From: Phycisphaerales bacterium
GTDB taxonomy: Bacteria; Planctomycetota; Phycisphaerae; Phycisphaerales; SM1A02
Length of the DNA: 64,000 nucleotides
Assembly: GCA_022446885.1 (NCBI GenBank)
Contig: JAKVBU010000018.1
Location: forward strand, 1 to 64,000
Direction of reading: 5' to 3'
Made by a program: the position numbers and the translations under genes. Of the stretch, positions 27,568-37,200 are shown piece after piece; the stretch's first letter is position 1; each line of letters begins with the position of its first letter. The notes below the pieces were generated by a model, which was given only the letters and a program-made list of their open reading frames with translations, ran no database searches and was not told the DNA's origin.

Positions 27568-28449
27568 TCATCCCCGCCCTTGCAGCGCACTGTAAATCGC
27601 CCGAGTCGTGTCCGGCGTCGTACCGCAGCATCCACCCACGGTCGCGGCCCCGGCATCCAGCCATGAGAGGGCCAGTTGGGCGTAGGTGTCGGGGTCAACG
27701 GCATCGGTGTTCACCCACCCTCGCACCGGATCGGGGTGGCCGACGTTCGCCCAAACTGCGATAGGCGGCACCTTGGGCTGCAGGCTCGCCAGAAACTCGA
27801 CCTGATCCAACATCGCCCCGGCGCTGACGCAGTTGACGCCGATGAAGCAGGCATCCTCGATGAAGGGCATCAACTCGTGCAAGGGCATGCCGTCGAGCAG
27901 TACCCCCGGCGGGCCATCGTGACGCAGACAGAAACTGATGCCCCAGCCATCTGGCACTCGCTCGTGGGCCACGTCGGCTGCAGCAATTGCCTCGCGGGCG
28001 GTGCCTATCGTTTCGATCAGAATGCAGTCCACCCCGGCATTCAGCAGGTGGTCGATGTGCTTCGCGTGCTCGGCCATGCATGTGGCCGAGTCCGGCGCCA
28101 GATCGGGGCTGTAGCAGTCTTCGAGCGGGGCAACACTGCCCAACACGAGCGCATCGGGTGACACCTGGTCGCGAGCCCGCTGTGCGATGGCGACGGCCTG
28201 ACGTGTCAACGCCGCCGCACCCGCCTGCGGCCCGCCACGCTCGAGCGAACGTGCATGGGTGCGGAAGGTGTTGGTCGTGATCGCCCTGGCCCCGGCATTG
28301 AGATAGTCGCAATGCACCTGAAGCAAGGCCTCAGGCGCATCCGTGATTGCCCGAGCCGACCAGAGCGGCAGCGTGACATCCACGCCTCGGCGGTCAAGTT
28401 CCGTGCCAGTAGCCCCGTCGATGAGCGTCGGTAGCAAGGTGTTGAGCAC
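27568..28449 (-). CDS. Homocysteine S-methyltransferase family protein
   Basis: 293 residues with the TIM-barrel homocysteine-binding fold of MetH-N/BHMT/MmuM. DGATGTELDRRGVD opens the barrel, and the zinc-ligand cysteines are present in GVNCVSAG and VGGCCGTTPDTT. It probably methylates homocysteine using S-methylmethionine or a related donor; the donor is not determinable here. No neighbouring met genes. Confidence 0.9.
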   Translation of the reverse strand: MLNTLLPTLIDGATGTELDRRGVDVTLPLWSARAITDAPEALLQVHCDYLNAGARAITTNTFRTHARSLERGGPQAGAAALTRQAVAIAQRARDQVSPDALVLGSVAPLEDCYSPDLAPDSATCMAEHAKHIDHLLNAGVDCILIETIGTAREAIAAADVAHERVPDGWGISFCLRHDGPPGVLLDGMPLHELMPFIEDACFIGVNCVSAGAMLDQVEFLASLQPKVPPIAVWANVGHPDPVRGWVNTDAVDPDTYAQLALSWLDAGAATVGGCCGTTPDTTRAIYSALQGRG

Positions 28450-28558
28450 TCCAAACTGGACAGATCACCAAGGCCAAGACACCGCCAGCATCATCCCATG
28501 GGAATCGATGCCTGCATTGATGTCAGTCTCGCTCCACTGGCCCAGGCCTGGAACGCGA

Positions 28559-29482
28559 TCAGAACAACTCGCCCAGAAAATCCAGAAAGCCACCACCGGC
28601 TTCAACATCCATGTCGGTAGCCACTGCGTCGATGATGCCGTCTCCATCCACATCAATGGCCATGGCGTCGGCCACACCATCAAAATTGGTGTCTGCGACA
28701 ACAGCGTCAGCGATTCCATCGCCATCGATATCCATGACCACGGCATCGACCAGCCCGTCGCCGTTGACATCGGCCGCAACCGTGTCCACATAGCCATCGC
28801 CCGTGGTGTCGGCTCCGAAGAGATCTACCTGTCCATCGCCGTCAACATCCACTGCGATGGCGTCGGGCACGCCGTTCCCATCAACGTCGTATACGGCAGC
28901 TGATGCAACCGCCCCTCCAGAAAAGCCCGACTGGCTGGGCATTGGTGCAGCTGATGCAGACTGGCCCAACTGACTCATGACAAAGCCCATGAGCGCACCA
29001 CCGGCAAAGGACGTCAAGGGCACCCAATTCGTCTCTCCGCTGCGGCCGATCATGGCCTGCCTGGGCAATTGCCCTTGCTGGTTCATCGCCTCCAAATGCG
29101 AGGCCGAATATGGACCGTGTGTCTCACGCGTGGACGGAAGGTGAACGAAGAAGTCCCGATCGTTCGGATCCAACGGGCGGGCCGCCTTGGTAGCGGCAGA
29201 CGAAGGGGGCGACTGAGCCGCGGGAATGCGCGATCGAATGATGCCCGCCTCCTTCTCTGTCATCAGACCTTCACGCTGCAATTGATCAACATGGGCGCGG
29301 GCCTGATCAGACCCACCCGGTCCGGCAGAGGCGGCTTGAGCGCCAACAGGGTTCACACTTGATGCGATCAATCCCATTCGATTGACCAGCCGCTCAGCTG
29401 AATTGGCATCTGCGGCATCAATGCAAACTTCGATCCCACCTCCAAGTTGAGTCGATCCGGCCATCACCTTGAATCGGGGCAT
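28559..29482 (-). CDS. GYF_2-domain protein with seven 13-residue calcium-loop repeats
   Basis: 307 residues from the ATG at 29482, which has an AGGAG ribosome site (a TTG two codons upstream is the other option). The N-terminal ~50 residues form a small unknown domain, ~60-90 a short-helical SHOCT-like segment (LQREGLMTEKEAGIIRSRI), and ~110-160 a GYF_2-like domain (FFVHLPSTRETHGPYSASHL). Residues ~199-289 are seven exact 13-residue repeats of the type DVDGDGxxDAVxx, like thrombospondin type 3 calcium repeats. There is no signal peptide, which is unusual for such repeats. Function unknown. Confidence 0.7.
   Translation of the reverse strand: MPRFKVMAGSTQLGGGIEVCIDAADANSAERLVNRMGLIASSVNPVGAQAASAGPGGSDQARAHVDQLQREGLMTEKEAGIIRSRIPAAQSPPSSAATKAARPLDPNDRDFFVHLPSTRETHGPYSASHLEAMNQQGQLPRQAMIGRSGETNWVPLTSFAGGALMGFVMSQLGQSASAAPMPSQSGFSGGAVASAAVYDVDGNGVPDAIAVDVDGDGQVDLFGADTTGDGYVDTVAADVNGDGLVDAVVMDIDGDGIADAVVADTNFDGVADAMAIDVDGDGIIDAVATDMDVEAGGGFLDFLGELF
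28616..28888 (-). repeat. Seven 39-bp tandem repeats coding for DxDGDGxxDAVxx units
   Basis: Each repeat encodes 13 residues (for example DVDGDGQVDLFGA, DIDGDGIADAVVA, DVDGDGIIDAVAT). The register is perfect, without gaps, for 273 bases. Acidic side chains at loop positions 1, 3, 5 and 9 are kept in nearly all copies, so selection for calcium binding is likely. The copies differ at the DNA level, so this is an old array. Confidence 0.85.
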
Positions 29483-29592
29483 GTCCAATCTCCTGCCTGC
29501 AGCCTAGAGGAGATGGGCCCTGTCAATCAACACTCAGTCAGAGGATCAGGCACAGATGTCGCCCAAGCCTCCGTCAGGGGGCAAACTCATCA

Positions 29593-32280
29593 TCACTCCG
29601 GATCGGCTGGGGCTCCGTTGACCAACACTTGCGTGGGCATGGTTGGCGTGCCCGTAGCCTGAAATCCGATCGAGATCGACCCACCGGCAGGGATCGTGGT
29701 GGTCCACGACGGGTGCATCAACTCGATGACGCCCTGAGACTGCGACACGAGAACGGCATTCCAGACATTGTCCATCTCAAATGCGGCGTGCACGCTGACA
29801 TGCCAGTTGTCGATGGGCGTGTCAGCGTAGTTGTTGATCAGCAATTCACCGGTGAACCCTCCTGCCCACTGGTCATTGATAGACATGGACCACGAGAGCC
29901 CATCCAACTGACATGCGTCGGGCACGCCGTCGCCATCGTCATCAGGCATGCCATTGGCGATGTCACAGGCATCGGGAACGCCATTGCCATTGCAATCAGA
30001 CGCACCTTGCTGAATCTCGTAGGCGTCGGGCTCACCATCGCCATCGCAATCGCTCTGGCACACATCGGGGACTCCGTTGCCATCGAGATCCTGGGCTCCG
30101 CCGGCAATATCGTCTGCATCGTCAACGCCGTTGCCGTCGCAGTCAGCGACGCCCTCATCACCGAACACCAGACTGCCATCGTCGTACACAGCGATGGTCG
30201 AAGTCTTGATGACGGCGTCCTGCCCGAATGGAAGCGCGCTCAGCGACGGGTCGTTATCACGCGACCATGCCGATGGCGGGGCCGAAGCGTCGAGCCCGAT
30301 ACCGATCTGGCACTCACGCCTGTACGACGTGCCCGGGCCAGGGCCGAATGAGATACCGGTGTAGTCAACCTCCACCATGGCCAAACCAGTTGCAGGATCG
30401 ATGAGCGTGATGGGGCTCACAGTGGCGCCCTGCGTGAATGATGCATCCACCACTACGTCATCAATGGTCAAACCAGCGTCGAACACCTCGCTCAGATTGA
30501 GCCAGATCTTGAAGGACAACGCGTCGCTGAAACGCGCCGGCCATGCACTGCGGTTGTTCAGAAGGCATCGAACACGAGTAAAGGTGTCGGCATCCTCAAT
30601 GATTGACGCCTCGACGAACATCTCCTTGCCCCATGCGTCCTCGAGGGGCGGAAACTCAGCGTCTGGGAATGGGGTCCCACCATGCGTCTGTGCCATGCAG
30701 GCCAGCGCAGCGGTGATGCCAGCGTTGTAATCGCAGGCGACTTCGTTGGCGATGTAATCACCGCGATCATCCGCCCAGTCGAAGTCATCGGGAGATGCCG
30801 GGCCGCCCACCAAGGCGCCCCAGAGCACGTGCCGATTGGGCTCGGGATCCTGCAGTTGATCGTTCCATGATCCATGAGCCGTGCGATGGTGCGGCCGCTG
30901 CGGTGGGTTCTCACCGATCCCGCACATGTAACTCGACTGCCGCGGGTTGTCACCAAGGATGTAGTCAACCTGCGAAATGGCGAATGACCGGTACCTGCCA
31001 TCAGGGGCGTCGCCAACGAGATCGGCATACGCAGCCGCCAGATAGGCCGTGTTGGCTGCATAGCGCAACGATCCCCATGTGTCGAGCCAGGCCAGGCCGC
31101 CGGGTGTGTAGTCGATCCGACCATCAGGGCCGCCAACGGTCCAGTAGTCGAGCCACGCCTCTGCCTCATCGCGATACATCTGCTCGCCAGTCAAGGCCGA
31201 CAGCAACACCATGCAGCCGTAAGACTTGTCATCCCAGTTGTGCGTCCATGTCTTGTTGCCATGAAGGAAGTGCGTGTCGTAGATCGAACGGGCCCGATCG
31301 AGATAAGCCGCTTCGCCAGTGGCGCGATACAGCCACAAGGCGCTCCAGCAGAGTTCATCTTGCCACAGCGACCATGACCGGTAGAACGAAGTCACATCGG
31401 TGATCGTTTCGTGATACGCCCCCTGATGATCAAAGGCGAAATCGTGTAGTTCGCGAGCGTGCTGCAGCAGGGTGGCTGCGTATGCGGGGTCTTCTTGGGC
31501 GAAGACCATCGACGCCGCTGCAAGAAAGGCCGCGGCTTCGGCCGGAGGTTCTGAGCCGGGATCCTCAGCCGTCAGCCACCAGATCTTCGGCTCGTACGCA
31601 CTGGGGAAGACCTCAGCTGGTATCCACCACGCGTGCGACTGGGCCCCCTGCCCGATCTGCCCACAGAATACGTCGGGTTCCGGGTGGGCCTCGACGCACC
31701 AATCCGCATGCCAGCGAAGCGTGCTGCTCAAGTGCCCCCATTGCTGGGCCACGTCGTATCCCTCGCGGTAGTCAACGGCGCTCCAGGCGATCATCGTCAT
31801 GGCGCTGGTGATCGGCAGCACAAAGGTCGGCGTGTCGCCGGCATCCATCAACCGATGGCTTAGATCCACCGGCCACGTACCGTTGACCTGCGGGGCGTTT
31901 GCGATGTTGGTGAACGCATCGCCACGCCACGAGAGCCTGCTGTCTTCGGGCAGTTCTCCCGCTCGCTGCGCCTCGTAAAAGAGCAGCGATGCCTGCAACG
32001 CCTGGCTGTAGTTGAACTGGCCGGTGCCGGGATCTCCCGGACACTGACCCCAGCCATTTACGACGGCGAGCAGATCCATGACGTCAGTGACACCTGATCC
32101 ATCGAAGTCACTTGGGCACGCTCCCTCTATCGGGCAGTCGCCCCAGTTCTGCAGCACTTCGAGTAGATCGATCATGTTCACGGCCCCATCGCCATCGACA
32201 TCGGGGCATTGAGTTCCTGCGGTTGCGTTCATGGCGGCCGCTGCGACGATCACGATCGATCCGGCTGATTTGACAAGCAT
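29593..32280 (-). CDS. GH9 endoglucanase with N-terminal dockerin, CBM3c-like and CBM2-like domains
   Basis: 895 residues from the ATG at 32280, chosen for its AGGAG site and signal peptide (SIVIVAAAAMNATAG). Two dockerin-like loops lie at ~25-79, at the N-terminus unlike the other tagged proteins here. The GH9 domain (~88-535) has the catalytic-base motif DAGD (146-149) and the acid Glu513 in DYIANEVACDYNAG. A family-3c-like module follows (~550-690), then a planctomycete DGNGVPDxC calcium linker, then a CBM2-like domain (WAGGFTGELLINNYAD, ~800-895). It is predicted to hydrolyse cellulose or mixed beta-glucan processively outside the cell. Confidence 0.9.
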   Translation of the reverse strand: MLVKSAGSIVIVAAAAMNATAGTQCPDVDGDGAVNMIDLLEVLQNWGDCPIEGACPSDFDGSGVTDVMDLLAVVNGWGQCPGDPGTGQFNYSQALQASLLFYEAQRAGELPEDSRLSWRGDAFTNIANAPQVNGTWPVDLSHRLMDAGDTPTFVLPITSAMTMIAWSAVDYREGYDVAQQWGHLSSTLRWHADWCVEAHPEPDVFCGQIGQGAQSHAWWIPAEVFPSAYEPKIWWLTAEDPGSEPPAEAAAFLAAASMVFAQEDPAYAATLLQHARELHDFAFDHQGAYHETITDVTSFYRSWSLWQDELCWSALWLYRATGEAAYLDRARSIYDTHFLHGNKTWTHNWDDKSYGCMVLLSALTGEQMYRDEAEAWLDYWTVGGPDGRIDYTPGGLAWLDTWGSLRYAANTAYLAAAYADLVGDAPDGRYRSFAISQVDYILGDNPRQSSYMCGIGENPPQRPHHRTAHGSWNDQLQDPEPNRHVLWGALVGGPASPDDFDWADDRGDYIANEVACDYNAGITAALACMAQTHGGTPFPDAEFPPLEDAWGKEMFVEASIIEDADTFTRVRCLLNNRSAWPARFSDALSFKIWLNLSEVFDAGLTIDDVVVDASFTQGATVSPITLIDPATGLAMVEVDYTGISFGPGPGTSYRRECQIGIGLDASAPPSAWSRDNDPSLSALPFGQDAVIKTSTIAVYDDGSLVFGDEGVADCDGNGVDDADDIAGGAQDLDGNGVPDVCQSDCDGDGEPDAYEIQQGASDCNGNGVPDACDIANGMPDDDGDGVPDACQLDGLSWSMSINDQWAGGFTGELLINNYADTPIDNWHVSVHAAFEMDNVWNAVLVSQSQGVIELMHPSWTTTIPAGGSISIGFQATGTPTMPTQVLVNGAPADPE

Positions 32281-32617
32281 GCACTGCACTCCTGTTGAGC
32301 GAGGAATTGACGGGTCCATTCCTGCCCTGCCCTCGAAAGCGTCCAACACACGTCGGATGGAACAAGGTGGAATCGGACCACACCTCAGACACAATCCAAC
32401 TCCCACGATGACTGCGCACGCTGCATGATCTGGGCAGGTTTTTCGACTTCAATTCTGCTTGAAGTGTCGCATTGGCACCACCCGGCCACCCTTTTGATCA
32501 CTCAAGGCCGCTGTGACGTGTACTCAGCATCTGGCCAAAACTAGGAGATGGGCACATTCGATCGTAGGCTCCGCCCCGGGCCACCATCCCATTGGGGGGC
32601 TGCAGGAGCCAGAGCCC
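32281..32617. promoter_or_regulatory. Divergent control region between GH9 and GH81 genes
   Basis: This 337-base stretch has no convincing gene. It separates two divergent polysaccharidase genes and must hold both promoters. The only structured site I see is an inverted repeat, ACTTCAA (32446-32452) and TTGAAGT (32459-32465) with a six-base spacer, placed near the middle; it could be a regulator's operator. I cannot assign -35/-10 boxes with confidence. Confidence 0.4.
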
Positions 32618-35458
32618 ATGAACAGCAACTTGATTCGACAATGCACCGCTCTCACGCTGCTGATCCCTGTGTCCACGGTTGTTGGGCAGGACGTTCAGCA
32701 ACTTGGTGCCGGCAGCTACCAGATCGGCCTGCCCGATGGTGAAGTGGGCCCGTCACGCACCGACGGCATCCGGGTTGAGCCGCGAGTCACAAGTGACTTC
32801 ACCGGGCCAATACCAACGAATACCTGGTGGTCCAGCCTCATTTGGGAACGCTGGCCCTCTGATGCATTCGGTCAACCGATGCATGCCCACCCGCTCTCCA
32901 TGCAAGCCCAGTCGCACGGACTCATGCTCGGGCACCTCACCGACACATTCGCCACCGGCGTGGGCTATCAACACAGCCTGGGCGCTGGAACGATCGCGCT
33001 GCACGTGGGTATCGAGGGCCTGAATGCACCTCAAGTCGAAGTGGCACATGCGGGCGACTGGACGGTGACACCCAGATGGACCGACGGCACACGTCAATTG
33101 GAAGTGACATTTGGCCGAGGACTGCCCATCGTGCATGCCAGCGGATCCGGCGGTTCGCTCGTGGTGTCGATCGACCAGCACCAACACAGCTGGTCGGTGA
33201 TCGACTCCAGCGACACCGATCGAATCTTGCTCATCGGCGATCAGGTGTGGGGCCTGTTTGCGCCTGAAGAATCGAACTGGACGCAAACCGAGGGAACCTT
33301 TACCGCAGCGAATGCAACGGATGTCTGGGTCGGCGTGCTGCCCGATGCGTCCACCGTTGCGATCGACCTGTTTCGCGCGAGCGCCCGCCGCGTGCTTGAA
33401 GACACAAGCGTGCAGTGGGTGTGGAACAGCGTCGATCGCAGCGTGGACGTTTCCTGCAGTTTCCACACAGCCGATCCCGGACAAGACGTACTGACCTGCC
33501 TGTATCGACACCAGTACCTCAACCTGGATCCGCTGACCGTGCTGGGCACTTATCAATCGCCGCGAGGCGAGATGCGACTGGTTCAATCGCCGATGGTCCA
33601 GATGAAGTTTCCGATGCCGCCGATGCTGCCACTGCTGCCCGACACCGGTGGCGTTGACAACACACAAGTGCAGGCCGATCTGGATGCCGCCATGGCCGAG
33701 CCCGTCTCCTTCCCAGCTGACACATACTGGTGCGGCAAGGCCATGGGTCGGCGGGCCCAGTTGGCCCTGATTGCCGATCAACTCGGCGACATCGAGGCTC
33801 GCGACGCACTGCTCGCTCAGATTCGAGAAGTGCTCGAGTCGTGGCTGACAGTGGACACCGACAGCGACAACTCTGCCACAAACCCACTGCAGGCGGGATC
33901 GGCCACAGCGAGCAGCGGTGTGCAGATTCAGACAGTGGATGGTGCATCTGGGCCCGCTGCTACCGGCATGGGCAATGGTGACTGGCTGCGCTTTGCCGAC
34001 GTGACCTTTCCCGACGGCGTGCCGTTTAGATCGATGATCCGATTCGCTTCTGGGTCATCAAGCAGCGGCCTCGTACAGGTACGACTTGATGATGTGACTG
34101 GCCCCGTCGTTGCCGAGGCGGCGCTGGGGAACACCGGCGGATGGACAAACTGGTCCCAGATGGCGATGGGACTCAGCAACACCCAGTTGCTGGAGGGAAC
34201 ACATGATGTCTTCATCACCTGTTCAACCAACTCCGGGCAGGACATCCTGACACTTGACTGGTTCGCCTTCGAGTACCACGACGGCGTCGGCGATGATCGC
34301 TTGTTTGCACTCGATGAATCTTGGAACACCCTGATCGGCTATCCAGACTCATACGGATCGAGCAGCGAACTCAATGATCACCACTTTCACTGGAGCTACT
34401 TCATCATGGCAGCCTCCACCGTGGCTCGATTCGACCCGGACTGGGCTCACGCGGATCAGTGGGGCGGCATGATCGACCTGCTCATTGCCGACGCCGCGAA
34501 TCATGATCGCAATGAAAACCGCTTCTGCTTCTTGCGGCACTTCGAACCATGGGTGGGCTACTCCTATGCCGCGGGCCATGCGGGGTTTGCTGCGGGCAAC
34601 AACCAGGAGTCGTCCTCTGAGTCGATGCACTTTGCAGCAGCCTGCGTCATGTGGGGCGAAGTGACAGGCCGCGATCCAATTCGTGACATGGGACTGTTCC
34701 TCATGGCCGTTGAATCAGCAGCGATCGAACAGTATTGGTTCGATGTCGATGAAGCCGTGTTTCCCCCTGAGATGGCGCACGAGGTGGCCGGCATCGTGTG
34801 GGACTCGGGGGCCGACTATGCAACTTGGTGGACCGACAATCCAGAAGAAATCCATGGCATCAACGTGCTCCCTGTGACGGGTGGGTCGCTGTATCTGGGA
34901 CGACGACCAGAAGCAATGCAGCGGGCGTGGAACGAGTTGGTCGCCGAGAACGGCGGTGATCCGGTCGAGTGGCGTGACGTGCTCTGGTGCTGGCGGGCGC
35001 TCTTTGACCCGGAGGCAGCGCTGGCCATGCTGCAGGCGGACCCAGAGTTTAGCGCCGAAGCAGGATCTTCAAGAGCGTTCACCGGGCACTGGATCGGCGC
35101 GTTGTCGAGCCTTGGCACAATCGACGTCAACGTGCACGGCAATGCCCCGCTGTCGGCCGTCTTTGAACAAGATGGGCTTCGAACCTACGTTGCCCACAAC
35201 ACCGGCCCCGTCGATCAGGCTGTGCACTTCAGCGATGGCGTGCACTTGTGCGTGCCTGCCGGGGAGACCCTCTGGTCGTCTTCAGGGCAGGCTTGTGACG
35301 CTACTGGCGATGTGACGGGTGACGGGGCAGTCGATGTGTCTGACCTCACGACGCTCCTCGCCCAATGGGGCCCTTGCCCCAACTGCGCTGGCGACCTCGA
35401 CGGAGACGGTGTTGTAACGATCCTCGATCTACTGATCGTGCTCTCTAACTGGAGCTGA
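32618..35458 (+). CDS. GH81-like endo-beta-1,3-glucanase with inserted CBM6-like module and C-terminal dockerin
   Basis: 946 residues from the ATG at 32618 (GCAGGAG site; signal peptide ending TVVGQD). The GH81 features are PTNTWWSSLIW near residue 65, NDHHFHWSYFIMAAS, and NNQESSSES with Glu664 and Glu668, where family catalytic acids lie. Residues ~418-554 look like a CBM6 carbohydrate-binding module placed inside the catalytic domain. The conserved FDxxxGHSWA region reads FEPWVGYSYAAG, so usual Asp and His positions are Glu and Tyr. Two dockerin loops end the protein (~895-946). The predicted substrate is laminarin-like beta-1,3-glucan. Confidence 0.85.
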   Translation: MNSNLIRQCTALTLLIPVSTVVGQDVQQLGAGSYQIGLPDGEVGPSRTDGIRVEPRVTSDFTGPIPTNTWWSSLIWERWPSDAFGQPMHAHPLSMQAQSHGLMLGHLTDTFATGVGYQHSLGAGTIALHVGIEGLNAPQVEVAHAGDWTVTPRWTDGTRQLEVTFGRGLPIVHASGSGGSLVVSIDQHQHSWSVIDSSDTDRILLIGDQVWGLFAPEESNWTQTEGTFTAANATDVWVGVLPDASTVAIDLFRASARRVLEDTSVQWVWNSVDRSVDVSCSFHTADPGQDVLTCLYRHQYLNLDPLTVLGTYQSPRGEMRLVQSPMVQMKFPMPPMLPLLPDTGGVDNTQVQADLDAAMAEPVSFPADTYWCGKAMGRRAQLALIADQLGDIEARDALLAQIREVLESWLTVDTDSDNSATNPLQAGSATASSGVQIQTVDGASGPAATGMGNGDWLRFADVTFPDGVPFRSMIRFASGSSSSGLVQVRLDDVTGPVVAEAALGNTGGWTNWSQMAMGLSNTQLLEGTHDVFITCSTNSGQDILTLDWFAFEYHDGVGDDRLFALDESWNTLIGYPDSYGSSSELNDHHFHWSYFIMAASTVARFDPDWAHADQWGGMIDLLIADAANHDRNENRFCFLRHFEPWVGYSYAAGHAGFAAGNNQESSSESMHFAAACVMWGEVTGRDPIRDMGLFLMAVESAAIEQYWFDVDEAVFPPEMAHEVAGIVWDSGADYATWWTDNPEEIHGINVLPVTGGSLYLGRRPEAMQRAWNELVAENGGDPVEWRDVLWCWRALFDPEAALAMLQADPEFSAEAGSSRAFTGHWIGALSSLGTIDVNVHGNAPLSAVFEQDGLRTYVAHNTGPVDQAVHFSDGVHLCVPAGETLWSSSGQACDATGDVTGDGAVDVSDLTTLLAQWGPCPNCAGDLDGDGVVTILDLLIVLSNWS

Positions 35459-36613
35459 TCATGGGCTCGTTGATGAGGTTGATTGTTGCTGCGGCCTCGG
35501 ATTGGCGTCAGAGAACACACACAGATCAGCCCGCGGCAAGATCCGCACCGGCGACTCGTCCACCTGCCCTTCCTCATTGCACACCGCATCAAGACTGAGG
35601 TCCAGATGGGTAGCCATGAAGGGGTACATGGCGGCCCGCTTGGACGCCCCGTAGTCATGCCCTTCGCTGGCCAGGTGCACATTGGCTGCTGACTCCGGCA
35701 CGCCCAGCGCCGCATACACCCGCTTGACGTACGGAAACTCGACCATGGGCGTGTTGCTGGTCCAATCGCCACCACATGAAATCAGGAGCATGGGCCGCGG
35801 CGCGGCACAGGCCGCGATCTCAACATTGTTCGTGCGCCAGTCGCCTCCATCATGAATAGGCAGGCTGGACTCACAAGGGCAGCCGCCAAAGAAGTGGGCA
35901 GACACCATGACAACTGGCACGGACACACAAATGCGATCGTCGAGGCAGGTTGCCAGAAATGTCTGGGTGCCACCGCCACTTGAGCCGGTCATGCCGATAC
36001 GCGTGCCATCGACTTGTTCCAGCGACTGTATGAAGTCAATGACGCGCATGGAGTTGTCGCACTGAGCGACAAGTGCTTCGGGGGTTCGGTGGTCGCATTG
36101 CGTGGACTCCCCCCACCCGACCATGTCCCAGGCGAACACAGCCGCGCCCATGCGGGCAAGCGTTCCACAGCGAAGTTGATGATCTCGACGAAACCGACCC
36201 TCGGGATCGTCGCCGCGTGCTCGGGAGTGCCCGTGCGGGCACAGCACGGCTGGCCAGGGGCCTTCGCCATCGGGCAGATAGAGATTGCCCGTAATGAACA
36301 CGCCCGGCGTCGTCTCCAACGCAACGGCCTCGACGCTGTAGCCATCACATTCGATCGCAGGCCGCCTGACTGCGGGCACTGGCGGCCGCGGCTCCGGTTT
36401 CAACTTGAGCGTGCCTGCGATGTGTGACCGGATGGCGGCAGCCCGCTCCCTCCACTGCTGCGGTGTTGACCAAGTCTCACCCATCGCCTTGAGCGACTGG
36501 GCACCTTCAAGCTCGTCAATCGAGACCTGCGGTGGCCAGAACGGCCGATCCGCTTGCGCCACTGCAAGGCGACACATACAACCGAGGGCAAGCACGACGC
36601 ACCATCTGTACAT
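35459..36613 (-). CDS. Exported alpha/beta-hydrolase, acetyl-xylan-esterase-like
   Basis: 384 residues with signal peptide (VVLALGCMCRLAVAQ). The fold and motifs are those of large carbohydrate esterases of the dienelactone-hydrolase/AXE type: PAVLCPHGH oxyanion loop, nucleophile in GMTGSSGGGTQ, and late EGHDYG His. The stop is flush with the GH81 stop (TGATCA, 35456-35461), so the genes converge without a spacer. Its position beside GH9 and GH81 suggests de-esterification of plant or algal polysaccharide. A peptidase-like role cannot be excluded. Confidence 0.8.
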   Translation of the reverse strand: MYRWCVVLALGCMCRLAVAQADRPFWPPQVSIDELEGAQSLKAMGETWSTPQQWRERAAAIRSHIAGTLKLKPEPRPPVPAVRRPAIECDGYSVEAVALETTPGVFITGNLYLPDGEGPWPAVLCPHGHSRARGDDPEGRFRRDHQLRCGTLARMGAAVFAWDMVGWGESTQCDHRTPEALVAQCDNSMRVIDFIQSLEQVDGTRIGMTGSSGGGTQTFLATCLDDRICVSVPVVMVSAHFFGGCPCESSLPIHDGGDWRTNNVEIAACAAPRPMLLISCGGDWTSNTPMVEFPYVKRVYAALGVPESAANVHLASEGHDYGASKRAAMYPFMATHLDLSLDAVCNEEGQVDESPVRILPRADLCVFSDANPRPQQQSTSSTSP

Positions 36614-36650
36614 ACGCTGAGCATATCCACCCTCAGACGGCCCACCTGCG

Positions 36651-37169
36651 ATGCTCGATCAGCTGCACATTCGTGATGAACGCTCCGAAGATGCCGATGC
36701 AGTCCACGCCCTGCTGAAGGCTGCCTTTGGCCCCGATGACCCTGCTGTGCCACCGTTGGTAGACAGTCTGCGGCGAAACAACCGGTTGTCAGTGGCCCTC
36801 GTTGCTGAAGCCGGCGGTGTTCTGATCGCCTTCGCCGCTGCCAGTGAAGCATGGGCGCAGCATGGCGAGGCCGACATCGCGGCCATCGCGCCGGTAGCCG
36901 TCGTCCCCGCCTTCCAACGCAAGGGCATCGGCACCCGGCTCATGCGGGAGGTGCTTGATCGCTGTCGCCGAGCTGGGTTCGAAGCGGCCGTCGTGCTCGG
37001 CGATCCGGCCTTCTACTCACGCGTCGGGTTCACGCCTGCCACCGAGGCTCACCTGCATTGTGGCTGGTGCGATGGGCCGGCGTTTCAGGCCATTGCACTA
37101 CAGCCGGGCGCCTTGGAGAGAATCGACGGACTCGTGGAGTACGACCCCTGCTTCGACGAGTGCAATTGA
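36651..37169 (+). CDS. GNAT-family N-acetyltransferase, YhbS-like
   Basis: 172 residues, cytoplasmic. The acetyl-CoA binding motif A is VVPAFQRKGIGTRLMREVLDRC (R/QxxGxG/A signature), preceded by beta-strands with IAPVAV; AVVLGDPAFYSRVGFTPA is the typical YhbS-type motif B. The acceptor is unknown. It starts 37 bases from the divergent esterase gene and is followed after 31 bases by the oxidoreductase gene. Confidence 0.9.
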   Translation: MLDQLHIRDERSEDADAVHALLKAAFGPDDPAVPPLVDSLRRNNRLSVALVAEAGGVLIAFAAASEAWAQHGEADIAAIAPVAVVPAFQRKGIGTRLMREVLDRCRRAGFEAAVVLGDPAFYSRVGFTPATEAHLHCGWCDGPAFQAIALQPGALERIDGLVEYDPCFDECN

Positions 37170-37200
37170 ATGCCCCACCGGGCTCTATGATGGCGAGCAC

